Under the pieces are notes generated by a model that ran no database searches, had not been told where the DNA came from, and was given only the letters and a program-made list of their open reading frames with translations. Shown here in pieces: positions 19,102 to 27,752 of a DNA stretch of 64,000 bases. Position 1 is the first letter of the stretch. Every line of letters begins with the position of its first letter. Position numbers and translations under genes: made by a program. Source of the stretch: an uncultured Collinsella sp. (GTDB lineage Bacteria; Actinomycetota; Coriobacteriia; Coriobacteriales; Coriobacteriaceae); assembly GCA_900555555.1 (NCBI GenBank), contig USLK01000005.1, forward strand, positions 9,926-73,925, written 5' to 3'.

Positions 19102-19107
19102 ATTGTA
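19102..19107 (-). promoter_or_regulatory. Candidate -10 box of the flippase-like gene
   Basis: TACAAT on the minus strand about 31 bases upstream of the ATG, preceded by CG. The -35 region is unconvincing. It is the same hexamer as before metK, ptsH and rmlA. Confidence 0.35.
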
Positions 19108-19219
19108 CGTAATGAAAAAGCAGTCCCGATGAGAAGGTCATCCACACGCCGTTATCCTGCGGTTTTACGCACGCGTTCGCAAATCATCCACAAGAATCAA
19201 CCTATTTTCAAATTCACGC

Positions 19220-19248
19220 TTGCATTCGACCGCGCACTCCCGTATAGT
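19220..19248 (+). promoter_or_regulatory. Promoter of the tRNA-Gln/Glu/Glu cluster
   Basis: TTGCAT (19220-19225), a 17-base spacer and TATAGT (19243-19248) lie 35 bases before the tRNA-Gln gene. This is one of the best -35/-10 pairs in the window, as expected for stable RNA genes. Confidence 0.75.
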
Positions 19249-19283
19249 ACTTTCTCGCGCCGATGCGTGAGACACAAACCGAT

Positions 19284-19357
19284 TGGGATGTCGTCTAATG
19301 GCAGGACAGCGGATTCTGGTTCCGTCAATGGGGGTTCGACTCCCTCCATCCCAGCCA
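19284..19357 (+). tRNA. tRNA-Gln (anticodon CTG)
   Basis: Cloverleaf with acceptor stem TGGGATG/CATCCCA, anticodon stem-loop GCGGA-TTCTGGT-TCCGT giving anticodon CTG, and T-loop GGTTCGACTCC. The discriminator is G and the 3' CCA is encoded (19355-19357). Confidence 0.93.
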
Positions 19358-19379
19358 TTGTTTCTCATTATTCGCGCAT

Positions 19380-19456
19380 GGCCCGTTCGTCTAGCGGTTC
19401 AGGACGCCGCCCTCTCAAGGCGGAGATCACCAGTTCGAATCTGGTACGGGCTACCA
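19380..19456 (+). tRNA. tRNA-Glu (anticodon CTC), copy 1
   Basis: Acceptor GGCCCGT pairs with ACGGGCT. The anticodon stem CCGCC/GGCGG encloses loop CTCTCAA, giving CTC. T-arm CCAGTTCGAATCTGG. CCA is encoded at the 3' end. It is 77 bases long and lies 22 bases after tRNA-Gln, so it is probably co-transcribed. Confidence 0.93.
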
Positions 19457-19491
19457 AGAGTTTTCCGGGACACTCCGAGTCCCTCACATAT

Positions 19492-19568
19492 GGCCCGTTC
19501 GTCTAGCGGTTCAGGACGCCGCCCTCTCAAGGCGGAGATCACCAGTTCGAATCTGGTACGGGCTACCA
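19492..19568 (+). tRNA. tRNA-Glu (anticodon CTC), copy 2
   Basis: Exact 77-base repeat of the tRNA-Glu at 19380, again with encoded CCA, 35 bases downstream. The intervening spacer is unrelated to the other flanks, which points to tandem duplication of the tRNA gene alone. Confidence 0.93.
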
Positions 19569-19576
19569 AATGTTTT

Positions 19577-19602
19577 AGGGCTTCTTTGGAAGCCCTTTTT
19601 TC
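19577..19602 (+). terminator. Terminator of the tRNA cluster
   Basis: AGGGCTTC-TTTG-GAAGCCCT, a perfect 8-bp stem with a 4-base loop, followed by TTTTTCT, eight bases after the second tRNA-Glu. A classic intrinsic terminator. Confidence 0.88.
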
Positions 19603-19696
19603 TTTGCCCCACCCTCTCCGTGCGCGTTGATACAGGATGAGCCCTCACACGCCGACACCCAACAACGTGCAAAGGCTCATCAACAGTCCCAATGCG

Positions 19697-20308
19697 TCAC
19701 GAAAGCTCATGCACCCGCGTGGCAACCCGCCGCACCAACGCCGGCGAATGCGAAACGAGCACCATGCCAAACGGCTCGCGCCTCTGCAGCTCGAGCATGG
19801 CGCGCCAGATCTCCGCCTGGGAAACCGCATCCATCATGGCCGTCACCTCGTCGGCAAGCACGTAGCGGGGACGCACGGAAAACGCGCTCACCAGGCAGAT
19901 GCGCATCAGCTGGCCGCCGGAAAGCTCGCGCACAAAGCGCGCCTCCCACGTACGGTCGATTCCGAGCAGATCCTGTAAATATCTACGGTAGTCGTCGTCC
20001 GAGCACGCCTCGGACAGACTGCGCCCAACACGCACGCGCGGGTCCAGAATCGCCTCGGGATGCTGGGAAATAAGTTGCACGGGATGGGGGCCCCGGCGCC
20101 TGGCGTGCACATCGACACCATCCGCCAGGACGACACCGGAATCGGGATGCAGATAGCCGGCAAGGATACGGCACAGTGTCGTTTTTCCGCGACCCGAGGG
20201 GGCGACCACCGCGACGCGCTCCCCCGCAGCCACCTCAAGATCGACATGTTCAAAGAGCGCATCGGCGCCGGGATATGAAAACGACAGATCAGAAGCCGCC
20301 AGAGTCAT
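19697..20308 (-). CDS. Peptide/nickel-type ABC importer ATPase, second subunit
   Basis: ATPase of 203 residues, short for DppF/NikE proteins (about 250-330). Walker A is APSGRGKTTL (Arg at a position usually Ser or Gly), signature ELSGGQLMR, Walker B YVLADEVTAMMD (Val-Thr replaces the common Pro-Thr) and switch VSHSPAL. Its start overlaps the stop of the other ATPase gene by four bases. Together with three upstream genes it forms a complete Opp/Nik-type importer. The short length means the usual C-terminal oligopeptide-transporter extension is absent. Confidence 0.88.
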   Translation of the reverse strand: MTLAASDLSFSYPGADALFEHVDLEVAAGERVAVVAPSGRGKTTLCRILAGYLHPDSGVVLADGVDVHARRRGPHPVQLISQHPEAILDPRVRVGRSLSEACSDDDYRRYLQDLLGIDRTWEARFVRELSGGQLMRICLVSAFSVRPRYVLADEVTAMMDAVSQAEIWRAMLELQRREPFGMVLVSHSPALVRRVATRVHELS

Positions 20309-21177
20309 TTACATGCCCCCTTACCGCAAAAGTCATGCTCGGGCATCGCATGCCACAGTGCACGGGAAAACGGATGCCGGAGCCTCGCGGGATCTTCAAA
20401 AGACTCCACCGAGGTTTCCTCAACAACCGTGCCGTCAGCAAACACCGCCACGCGATCGGCAACGCGCAGGGCCAACTCGATATCGTGCGTAATCAGCATC
20501 ACGGCGCCGCCTTTGTTGGCAAAACCCCGCAGGTCATCGAGCGCGTGAACGGCGAGATCAAGATCCAGTCCGGGCGTGGGCTCGTCTGCGATGATAAGGC
20601 GCGGGTTGTCCATAAGGGCGCACATGAGCAGCACGCGCCGGACCATGCCGCCGGACAGCTCGTGCGGATACAGATCCATGACCCCACGGTCCAGGCCATA
20701 TGACGAGAACAGCGCCTCCATGGCCCGCCGCCGCTTCAAAGAACGCGATCGACCGAGAACCTGCAGCCCCACGGGCATGGTGGGATCGAGATGCTGGGAC
20801 CCTTGCGGCACAAGCGAGATGCCCCGGCCGCACAGGCGCCGTAACGATGAGGCATCTTGAAGCCGCCCATCGAACCATATCCTGCCGGTCACATATGCGT
20901 TGCGGGGAAACGACCCCATGATCGAATCGGCCAGGACCGTTTTACCCGATCCGCTGGCACCCACCACGGCCAAGACCTCGCCCGCATGCACGCTCACCGT
21001 CAAGTCCCGCAGCACCTCCTGCCGCACACGAGGAGCCCTGAAGTACGGGGCACCAGGGTCGTACATGTCAAAGGAGACGCTAAGGTCCTCGACCGACAGG
21101 AGATGATGGCGCCCGGGGTGATGCGAGGCGGCGGCATGCGTGTGATGATGGTGGTATTCGGCATCAAAATGGTCCAT
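20305..21177 (-). CDS. Peptide/nickel-type ABC importer ATPase with His-rich N-terminus
   Basis: ATPase of 290 residues with Walker A GASGSGKTVL, signature ELSGGMVRR, Walker B LIIADEPTPGLD and switch LITHDIE. The N-terminus reads MDHFDAEYHHHHTHAAASHH and continues with more His, giving ten His in the first 26 residues, before the ATPase domain starts at about residue 27. A Cys/His-bearing tail (EHDFCGKGACK) ends the protein. Such clusters are common in proteins that handle nickel or other transition metals, which favours metal over peptide transport (inference). The ATG at 21177 has AGGGGTGC upstream and lies eight bases after the permease stop; a longer upstream frame reads into that permease gene. 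Confidence 0.88.
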   Translation of the reverse strand: MDHFDAEYHHHHTHAAASHHPGRHHLLSVEDLSVSFDMYDPGAPYFRAPRVRQEVLRDLTVSVHAGEVLAVVGASGSGKTVLADSIMGSFPRNAYVTGRIWFDGRLQDASSLRRLCGRGISLVPQGSQHLDPTMPVGLQVLGRSRSLKRRRAMEALFSSYGLDRGVMDLYPHELSGGMVRRVLLMCALMDNPRLIIADEPTPGLDLDLAVHALDDLRGFANKGGAVMLITHDIELALRVADRVAVFADGTVVEETSVESFEDPARLRHPFSRALWHAMPEHDFCGKGACK

Positions 21178-21185
21178 GAGCACCC

Positions 21186-22043
21186 CTATTCCTGCACGGT
21201 TGCGGCGTCCGTGAGACGGCGGACCAAACCCGCCACCGCATCGAACACCATAACGCACGCCACGAGCGCCAAGCCGGGGAACACGGCAAGCCACCAGCGG
21301 CCCGTTGAGAGATAACCCATCGACTCGGACAGGATCGTCCCGATAGCGGGCTTATCGGGCGAAAGGCCGAAACCTAAAAACGTGATGGACGCCTCGTGCA
21401 GTATCGCATGGGGAAACATGAGAACCATACCCGCAAACAGCTGCGGCAAAAGAGCGGGGAGCACGTGGCGCATGGCGATGCAAGGCCGACTCACACCCAA
21501 ATGGTCCAGAGTCTCGATATAGGGCAGCGTCAAAACGGAACGGGCCTCCGAACGCAGCACCACCGTCAAGCTCGGCCAGTGCGTGAGCGCAAGGCCGATC
21601 GTCACGCCCCAAAACCCCTTTCCGAGCGCATAGCTGATCAGCAGGAGCAAAACGATATGCGGTATCCCCATGACAAGGTCCACGAGCCACGACACGACCG
21701 CATCGGCCGTGCGACCGCCCAAGACCGAAACGCAGGCCAATACCAGGGCGATACAGCTGCTCGCCACAGACGCAACGAGCCCCACCCCGAGCGATACGGC
21801 AAGCCCCGCAACGGTGCGGCAGAGCATGTCGCGACCCATCCAATCGGTACCGAAGGGATGCGCGGCATCCGGCGCCAAGTTCTTGATGGAGAAATCTGAA
21901 ACCATGGCATCGTCGCGCAACATCCAGCCGCATGCCAGAATGGCGCAGAAACAAGCAGCGCATGCAACCACCGCAGCCAGAGTCAGACGCCGATTGCCCA
22001 CGCGCGATCCGACCGGCTCATGCAGTACGTGAGATTCAGGCAC
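21186..22043 (-). CDS. Peptide/nickel-type ABC importer permease (DppC/NikC type)
   Basis: Inner-membrane permease of about 285 residues. The segment HPFGTDWMGRDMLCRTVAG is the characteristic DppC/NikC motif after the first helix, and the EAA-type loop follows near YIETLDHLGVSRPCIAMRHV. About six helices are visible. The GTG at 22043 is chosen because AAAGAGGT lies five to seven bases upstream and it overlaps the preceding stop by eight bases; the in-frame ATG at 22061 has no ribosome-binding site. It forms the channel with the DppB/NikB-type permease. Confidence 0.87.
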   Translation of the reverse strand: MPESHVLHEPVGSRVGNRRLTLAAVVACAACFCAILACGWMLRDDAMVSDFSIKNLAPDAAHPFGTDWMGRDMLCRTVAGLAVSLGVGLVASVASSCIALVLACVSVLGGRTADAVVSWLVDLVMGIPHIVLLLLISYALGKGFWGVTIGLALTHWPSLTVVLRSEARSVLTLPYIETLDHLGVSRPCIAMRHVLPALLPQLFAGMVLMFPHAILHEASITFLGFGLSPDKPAIGTILSESMGYLSTGRWWLAVFPGLALVACVMVFDAVAGLVRRLTDAATVQE

Positions 22044-23055
22044 CGTCGCACCTCTTTCCATGTATGCGCGGATCGAGGACACTCTGGAGCGTCCTGCCCA
22101 CCAAGTTGCCCGCAAAAACCACCAGGGCCGTTGCGAGCGCGATCGCAACCAGCAACGGGGCGTCCCCACCCACGCCGGCGGTAACGGCAGCCTGTCCCAA
22201 ACCGGGATAGCTGAATACCTGCTCCACCAGGACGGATCCGCCCAGCAGTTCCGAAACCTGGGAAAACTGCAGTGCGATGGCGGGGCCCAGCAGATTCCTC
22301 AAGCCGTGATGGAGCACGACCTCCCAAGCGGATTCCCCGCGCAGCCGTGCGAGGCGCGCATAGTCGCTTTCCAGCACATCGATAGCTTTTTCGCGCGTAT
22401 GGAGCGCAACGTTGGCGACACCGACCACCGATAGCGTAGCCGCCGGCAGAACCATATGGTGGATTCGCTGCCCCAACGATACGCTCGCGGAGTCCACGCC
22501 GATAGGGACCGAGAACCCGAATGGGAACCAACCCAATGCAACCGAAAAGGCCATGAGTGCAACAAGGCCGATCCAAAAAGACGGTGTAGCGGAGAGCACG
22601 AAGCAATAGCCTCGAACGATCCTGTCGGGCCAGCGGCCGCGACAGGTGGCGGCGATCACGCCGAGCGACACGCCCAGCACGCCCGAGACAACCCAGGCGA
22701 ACGCCATGAGCATAAGCGTATTGCCCGCCCGCTGCGCCACAACCTCCGCGACGGGCTTGTTGAACCGAAGGGACATGCCCAGGTCGCCGTGCAGCGCCCC
22801 CTTCGCCCAATGGGCGTAGCGCTCAAGGAACGGCTGGTCGCTGCCCCAGTAGCGCGCAAGCTGCTCGCGCTTCGCCTCCCCCATCTGACCATACGCCGCC
22901 TGCCCGACGTTGGCCCGCACGGGATCAACCGGAGAGGTAGAAACGAGCGCGAACGTGAGCAGGCTGACTCCGACCATAAGGGCTGCGAGACGCACGAGCT
23001 CCCGCGCCCAGCGGGGCAAGCGATCGATACGGCCGCCCCGCACTTCGAGACGCAT
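22036..23055 (-). CDS. Peptide/nickel-type ABC importer permease (DppB/NikB type)
   Basis: Permease of 339 residues. It shows the family's N-terminal helix (LVRLAALMVGVSLLTFALVS) followed by SPVDPVRANVG, the GDLGMSLRFNKPV motif, and a C-terminal QVFSYPGLGQAAVTA segment typical of DppB/NikB. It starts three bases after the binding-protein stop and overlaps the next permease by eight bases. A complete gene with no odd residues seen. Confidence 0.92.
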   Translation of the reverse strand: MRLEVRGGRIDRLPRWARELVRLAALMVGVSLLTFALVSTSPVDPVRANVGQAAYGQMGEAKREQLARYWGSDQPFLERYAHWAKGALHGDLGMSLRFNKPVAEVVAQRAGNTLMLMAFAWVVSGVLGVSLGVIAATCRGRWPDRIVRGYCFVLSATPSFWIGLVALMAFSVALGWFPFGFSVPIGVDSASVSLGQRIHHMVLPAATLSVVGVANVALHTREKAIDVLESDYARLARLRGESAWEVVLHHGLRNLLGPAIALQFSQVSELLGGSVLVEQVFSYPGLGQAAVTAGVGGDAPLLVAIALATALVVFAGNLVGRTLQSVLDPRIHGKRCDGA

Positions 23056-23058
23056 GGG

Positions 23059-24696
23059 CTAATCCCAATTCCAGGCATCGACGTTGTTCACGACCGACCA
23101 GCCGTGCCCGTGCGGCTGGAGCTTTTGCTCGGCAACATGCAGCCCCTTGCGAACCCAATACAGATGGTCGACGTTGGCGAGCCACACCCACGTGGCCGCC
23201 CCCTGCGGGGCGATGCCCTCCTGGCCGTCCCACTGGGCCTTATGCCAGAACGGATAGGATGCCGCAACCTCGGGCTGAGCCAGCGCCTGATCCAAATAGG
23301 CATCGGTCGTGTCGCTCGCATAGCAAGCGTAGTTCATCGTGCCCTTGGAGTAGTTGATCTCGTACACATCCGAAGGCGAGTTGGAACCCCAGCCCCACAT
23401 AACCGGATCGGTGAACTGATGCTCGTAGATCTCATCCCAGGACTTACCTGCGGGCGTCACCTTGACGCCTATCTCCTTCATCTGGTTGGCGAACTCGTTG
23501 GCCATGGCCTGGCGGGCCGAATCGCCGGCGGTGTAATACAAGGTGAGCTCCGCGCGCACACCGCCCTTCTGGCGCACGCCGTCGTCGCCGAGCTTCCATC
23601 CCGCACGGTCGAGCAGGCTCTTTGCGCCATCGACATCGGTTTTCAACTTCATGTCATCGCTTGCCCACGGCATACCGTCCCCGATGCTGTAGGCCGGCGT
23701 TCCATGCCCGTTGAGCACCTGGTCGATGAACGCATCGCGGTCGATGGCCATGTTGATGGCGCGACGCATCTCCAGGCTGCACGTGACGTCGTTACCGGCC
23801 GCATATTCCTTGCCCGCGTCCGTCTTGACCGAACCGGCGGGGATAACCGGGAGATTGAGTCCGCGCGAATCGACCGTCTTATACGCCTCCAAGCCGTAAT
23901 CAGTCACCTTCTGATCGGCATACGTGGGGCTTGTATAGGCAACGTCCACGCTGCCGCCCTTGACGGCGGCCAGCGCGGCGTCCTCGTCCATGAATACCAC
24001 GGTGAGCTGCTTGATGTTGGGCTTATCTCCGTAGTACTCGGGATTGACCTCGAAGATCACCTGCTGACCACGATCCCACTGCTTCATGAGGTAGCGACCG
24101 GAGCCCACGGGCTTCTCGCCGTACTTGGGACCGTACGCATGCTCGGGGACGACGCCCATGACGGCGAGCGTGTACAGCAAGGCGTTATAGGGCTTGGAAA
24201 GGTGAATCTCGACGAGCGTATCGGAGGTGGCAACGGCGTCCTTCACCATGGAAAGGTCGGCCTGCGCCTGCTCGCTGGTACGGATGGTGTTGATGGTGAA
24301 GGCGACATCGGAGGCGGTGAGGGGCTCACCATCGCTGAACCTCACATCATCGCGAATCTCAAAGGTCCACACCAGGTTATCCGCGGAGCAGTCATACGAA
24401 ACAGCCAGATCGTTCTCGAACTCCATATCTTTGTTCGTCACGATGAGCGTGGACTGGACCAGCGGCTCGTGCACGTGCTCGCCGCAGCCCCAATCGATAC
24501 AGGGGTCGAAACCGGATGCCGGCTCGCTGTCGGGACTCATGGCCACGGTGACGGCAGACTTGGGGCCAACGGACGCGAAGCCGCCCTGAGGGTGCTCGGC
24601 GGGTCCGCAGCCGGCGAGAAAGGCGGCCCCGGCTGCACCGAGAACGGCGCCGCCAACCAGGTTGCGCCGAGAAATCATAAGGGTTTGAGAGTCCAT
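23059..24696 (-). CDS. Peptide/nickel-type ABC importer substrate-binding lipoprotein
   Basis: Extracytoplasmic solute-binding protein, family 5 (DppA/NikA), 545 residues. The N-terminus combines a twin-arginine pattern (SRRNLVGG) with a lipobox (LAGC, Cys about 31), so it may be exported by Tat and lipidated. Family segments include VWTFEIRDDVRFSDGEPLTASDV and GSGRYLMKQWDRGQQ. An early CIDWGCGEHVHEP stretch carries Cys and His that could contact a metal (inference). The ATG at 24696 has GGAGG seven bases upstream. It is the first gene of the importer operon running down to 19697. Ligand unknown: peptide or nickel chelate. Confidence 0.92.
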   Translation of the reverse strand: MDSQTLMISRRNLVGGAVLGAAGAAFLAGCGPAEHPQGGFASVGPKSAVTVAMSPDSEPASGFDPCIDWGCGEHVHEPLVQSTLIVTNKDMEFENDLAVSYDCSADNLVWTFEIRDDVRFSDGEPLTASDVAFTINTIRTSEQAQADLSMVKDAVATSDTLVEIHLSKPYNALLYTLAVMGVVPEHAYGPKYGEKPVGSGRYLMKQWDRGQQVIFEVNPEYYGDKPNIKQLTVVFMDEDAALAAVKGGSVDVAYTSPTYADQKVTDYGLEAYKTVDSRGLNLPVIPAGSVKTDAGKEYAAGNDVTCSLEMRRAINMAIDRDAFIDQVLNGHGTPAYSIGDGMPWASDDMKLKTDVDGAKSLLDRAGWKLGDDGVRQKGGVRAELTLYYTAGDSARQAMANEFANQMKEIGVKVTPAGKSWDEIYEHQFTDPVMWGWGSNSPSDVYEINYSKGTMNYACYASDTTDAYLDQALAQPEVAASYPFWHKAQWDGQEGIAPQGAATWVWLANVDHLYWVRKGLHVAEQKLQPHGHGWSVVNNVDAWNWD

Positions 24697-24761
24697 TATC
24701 AGCCTCCGTGATGTTACACGCTGGGTGTTTCGTGTTACGATACACAAGATGGTAGCACGAA

Positions 24762-24795
24762 TAAACGGCCACGTAGCACAGAGTCACACGTGGCC
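24762..24795 (-). terminator. Weak terminator after the CCA-adding enzyme gene
   Basis: GGCCACGT and ACGTGGCC form a perfect 8-bp stem around a 13-base loop; on the minus strand it is followed by GTTTAT. It lies between the nucleotidyltransferase stop and the importer operon. Confidence 0.5.
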
Positions 24796-24823
24796 GATTA
24801 GCAACATATGTACAACATGCAGG

Positions 24824-26263
24824 CTAATCGCGTAGATAGCCCAAAAGAGCATCGCGATCGTTGGGGACCTTCCCGCAAATGGTGGCCTCGAGCGCTCGGT
24901 TGAGGGCTGCGCCAACTTGCGGGCCGGGCTTCATACCGGCGGCGATAAGGTCGCCGCCGGTCAGGTCGAGGGTTTTGATGCTGTACGCCTCGTGGTTGGC
25001 CACCAGCTCGCGGACCATCTCGCGCATACGCTCGATCTGCTCAACGTAGTAAAAACAGCTCGGGTCCTTACCGAGCGTATCGGCGCGGCGAAGATCGAAC
25101 AGCTCGCCCATGATTCGCAGAACGTCGACGCCGGAGCGTGACACCGATTGCATAAGGCGCAGCAGGTCCTCGCGCTCGGCCCGCAGCGGCGTATCGTGCA
25201 GCCTGATAAGCGTCACGATATCGCGCTCAAGATCGTTGCCCAGTGAGAGCCTGCGGGCGATTGCCCGAGCGATCTGCGCCCCGCGTTCCGGGTGGCCGTA
25301 GAAATGACCATTCCCCTGTTCATCGAGGGTGAAGGTCTCCGGCTTGCCAACGTCGTGCAGGAGGGCCGCCCACATGAGGGAAAGCGACGGCGGCGCCGCG
25401 GGGTCACCCCCGTCGATACGGAAGCGCGAAAGCTCCCCCGCCACGGTGAGGACGCGGGCCGTGTGCTCGTACACGGTATAGGCATGGTAGCGGCTGTGCT
25501 GATCGAAGCCTCGCTGAGCTGCCAGCTCGGGAACGGCTGCGCACATGAGCTCGGGATAGCGGATGAGTGCATCGCCGCCGTGGCGCGATATGAGAATGCC
25601 GTTGAGCTCGATGCCCACGCGCTCGTAAGCGACCTGATCGAGCAGAGGCGCGCACGTGGCCAATGCGGAGGCGGTTTGCGGCTCGATCACAAAATCCAAG
25701 CGGCAAGCAAAACGCACGGCGCGCAGCATACGAAGGGCATCTTCCTCAAACCGGCGCCGTGGCTCCCCCACCGCACGTATGAGCCGGCGCGCAAGGTCGC
25801 CGCGGCCATCGAACAGATCAAGCAGGCCCCGCTGCGGATGCCACGCCATGGCATTGACCGTGAAGTCACGGCGCGCAAGGTCGTCTTCAACGCACGCAGC
25901 AGCCTGGACGTCCTCGGGATGGCGTCCATCGGTATAAAAGCCGTCGACGCGATAGGATGTGACCTCGAACCGCTCATCACGGCACACGGCGGTAATGCCA
26001 CCGAACTTGACACCGCTCTCAACGACGCCTATCCCCGCAGCACGAAGAGCCTGCGCGTTGCGCTCCCAAGACCCGCTGCAGCAGATATCGATATCGTGCC
26101 CGCAGCTGCCCAGGAGCGCATCGCGCACCCAGCCGCCCACGATCCAGGCCTCGAGCCCATAAGACTCCAGTGCCCGCAGCACGTCCATGCAGGCGGCAGA
26201 GGGCGCGGCGCCGTTGAGCGCCGCGCCGCAGTAGGTGGTATCGACAGCAGGGTGCGCTAGCAT
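24824..26263 (-). CDS. CCA-adding tRNA nucleotidyltransferase with HD domain
   Basis: Adds or repairs the 3' CCA of tRNAs; poly(A) polymerase is the alternative within the family. The 479-residue protein has the class II nucleotidyltransferase motif VGGWVRDALLG followed by HDIDICCSG (catalytic Asp pair), the RDFTVNAMA motif, an RRFEEDALRMLRAVRFACRL motif, and an HD phosphohydrolase domain (LLHDVGKP). The ATG at 26263 overlaps the upstream peptidase stop by seven bases (ATGCTAG), indicating coupling. CCA addition is needed here, since the tRNA-Arg at 31635 does not encode CCA. Confidence 0.92.
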   Translation of the reverse strand: MLAHPAVDTTYCGAALNGAAPSAACMDVLRALESYGLEAWIVGGWVRDALLGSCGHDIDICCSGSWERNAQALRAAGIGVVESGVKFGGITAVCRDERFEVTSYRVDGFYTDGRHPEDVQAAACVEDDLARRDFTVNAMAWHPQRGLLDLFDGRGDLARRLIRAVGEPRRRFEEDALRMLRAVRFACRLDFVIEPQTASALATCAPLLDQVAYERVGIELNGILISRHGGDALIRYPELMCAAVPELAAQRGFDQHSRYHAYTVYEHTARVLTVAGELSRFRIDGGDPAAPPSLSLMWAALLHDVGKPETFTLDEQGNGHFYGHPERGAQIARAIARRLSLGNDLERDIVTLIRLHDTPLRAEREDLLRLMQSVSRSGVDVLRIMGELFDLRRADTLGKDPSCFYYVEQIERMREMVRELVANHEAYSIKTLDLTGGDLIAAGMKPGPQVGAALNRALEATICGKVPNDRDALLGYLRD

Positions 26264-27603
26264 GCAAGAGCACCCATGGGGTCCCACGGAGCAAGCTCGA
26301 CCGGATCGGACTCATATGCCGCGAGCTCCTCGGGGTTGAGATACTTCTTGTCCACAACGACCTGGTACACGTACTCGTCAAACCAAGCATCGGACGCCAC
26401 ATCGTAGCCATCCTTACCATGGTCCTTGCCCCAGCTGTTCTCGATGCGCCAGCTGGTGGGATTACCGTCGGCGTCCAGGCTCACGCCCTGCAGGGTCATG
26501 GCGTGCGTCATGAGGGACTCGCCGTAATCCAAGCGTTCCGCCTTGTTGAGGCCGGCCTCGATGGGCAGGTCGAACAGGCCATCCACATCGATGGCGGCGG
26601 GATCGAGCACGCCGTCGGCAGACAGGAAGCCCTGATTCACGTCGGAGCCGAACCACACGGGCAGGCCGTCCTTGAGCTGGGCGATGGCCGCGCGCTTGAG
26701 GGACTCGATAGGCAGGTTAACATGGCGTACGCCGCCGTCCTCCACCACGTTGCCCAGGAACTTGACGGTATACGACTTGAGATAGGGCTTGTCGGCGGTG
26801 GGCGCATTGATCACGGAAACGAAATCATCGAGATTCATATCGACAAACTCGTTGAAAAACTGGACCGGGGTGTAGGTGCCGTTGGCCACAAGCTCATTCT
26901 TATCGTTGCGGATACGCACATCGAACGATACGGGCGGCTCTCCCAGGCAGATGGCCAGGAAGCGGTAGCACTCGCTCATGAAGCGCGCCTTGCGCTCGGC
27001 AAGCTGGTCGGACGTCTCCCCGGCCGCGATGGCCTCACGAACCTGCTTTGCGGTCACACGCAGGAATCGCGTGAGGTAGATGTCCAGGTCGCTCGTATTG
27101 GAAGAGCAGGCGGTCTCGGGCATTGCCTCCTTGGGTACGACACCGTATTTTTTGACCAGGCTGGCGAACATATCCCACTGCCCGCCATCGCACAGCGGAT
27201 CGGCAAGCAGGAACGACATCTCGCGCGTGGTGAGATCCTGGTCCGCATTGGCCGCGACATTCTCAAAGAAGTAGTTGCAGCGCTCGTACTTATCCCAGAA
27301 CAACGGGCAGCTCTGGGAAAGCTCGAAGGTCTTGATATCGAGCTTCTTCATGATGCGATAGCGCATGGTGTTGAGGCTTGCGAACATCCAGCAACGACCG
27401 GAACGCTGCTGGTCGCAGATATCCCCTTGCTGAAGCTGCACATCGAATGTGGTGGCAGCCTGGGCGACCGCCTGCGGATCGCGAGCCGCCTTGCGGACAC
27501 CGTTGCCGGTGACGGCGTTGCGGGCATTGCGGTAGGCGCGTGACGCGATGAAATCGGCATGCTGACGCTGAAGATCTTCTTGAGTCATGGCGACGTTCTC
27601 CAT
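26257..27603 (-). CDS. pepC: Aminopeptidase C / bleomycin hydrolase-type cysteine peptidase
   Basis: Cytosolic papain-fold (C1B) aminopeptidase of 448 residues, the usual PepC length. The active-site Cys71 is in SGRCWMFAS, preceded by the oxyanion Gln in DQQ; the catalytic His is in LMTHAMTLQGV and the Asn in RIENSWG. No signal peptide is present. The ATG at 27603 is preferred over one at 27609 because AAGGAG then has a six-base spacing; the open frame upstream lacks family sequence. It overlaps the CCA-adding enzyme gene. Confidence 0.95.
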   Translation of the reverse strand: MENVAMTQEDLQRQHADFIASRAYRNARNAVTGNGVRKAARDPQAVAQAATTFDVQLQQGDICDQQRSGRCWMFASLNTMRYRIMKKLDIKTFELSQSCPLFWDKYERCNYFFENVAANADQDLTTREMSFLLADPLCDGGQWDMFASLVKKYGVVPKEAMPETACSSNTSDLDIYLTRFLRVTAKQVREAIAAGETSDQLAERKARFMSECYRFLAICLGEPPVSFDVRIRNDKNELVANGTYTPVQFFNEFVDMNLDDFVSVINAPTADKPYLKSYTVKFLGNVVEDGGVRHVNLPIESLKRAAIAQLKDGLPVWFGSDVNQGFLSADGVLDPAAIDVDGLFDLPIEAGLNKAERLDYGESLMTHAMTLQGVSLDADGNPTSWRIENSWGKDHGKDGYDVASDAWFDEYVYQVVVDKKYLNPEELAAYESDPVELAPWDPMGALAC

Positions 27604-27705
27604 GGGCATCTCCTTCTTGGTAGGAATCATTTTTCCTAGCATACCCGAGCATGCTGGCAAATGTCGCTCAGCAGGCAACGGAAAACCCGTTTGGTAACAA
27701 AAGCC

Positions 27706-27732
27706 CCGACCTCCACAAGGAAGATCGGGGCT
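27706..27732 (-). terminator. Terminator after the PfkB kinase gene
   Basis: On the minus strand AGCCCCGA and TCGGGGCT form a perfect 8-bp stem, followed by TTTGTT. It sits 20 bases after the kinase stop and 100 bases before pepC. Confidence 0.75.
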
Positions 27733-27752
27733 GAAATAGCACGAGTAAAAGA

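Noticed and set aside
19380..19568. Direct repeat considered as an integration (att) duplication
   Set aside because: The repeat is exactly a complete tRNA-Glu gene with encoded CCA, only 35 bases apart, and no integrase or phage gene is nearby.
22456..24711. 751-codon plus-strand open frame
   Set aside because: Antisense to the substrate-binding lipoprotein and permease genes. It has no start signal or recognisable domain.
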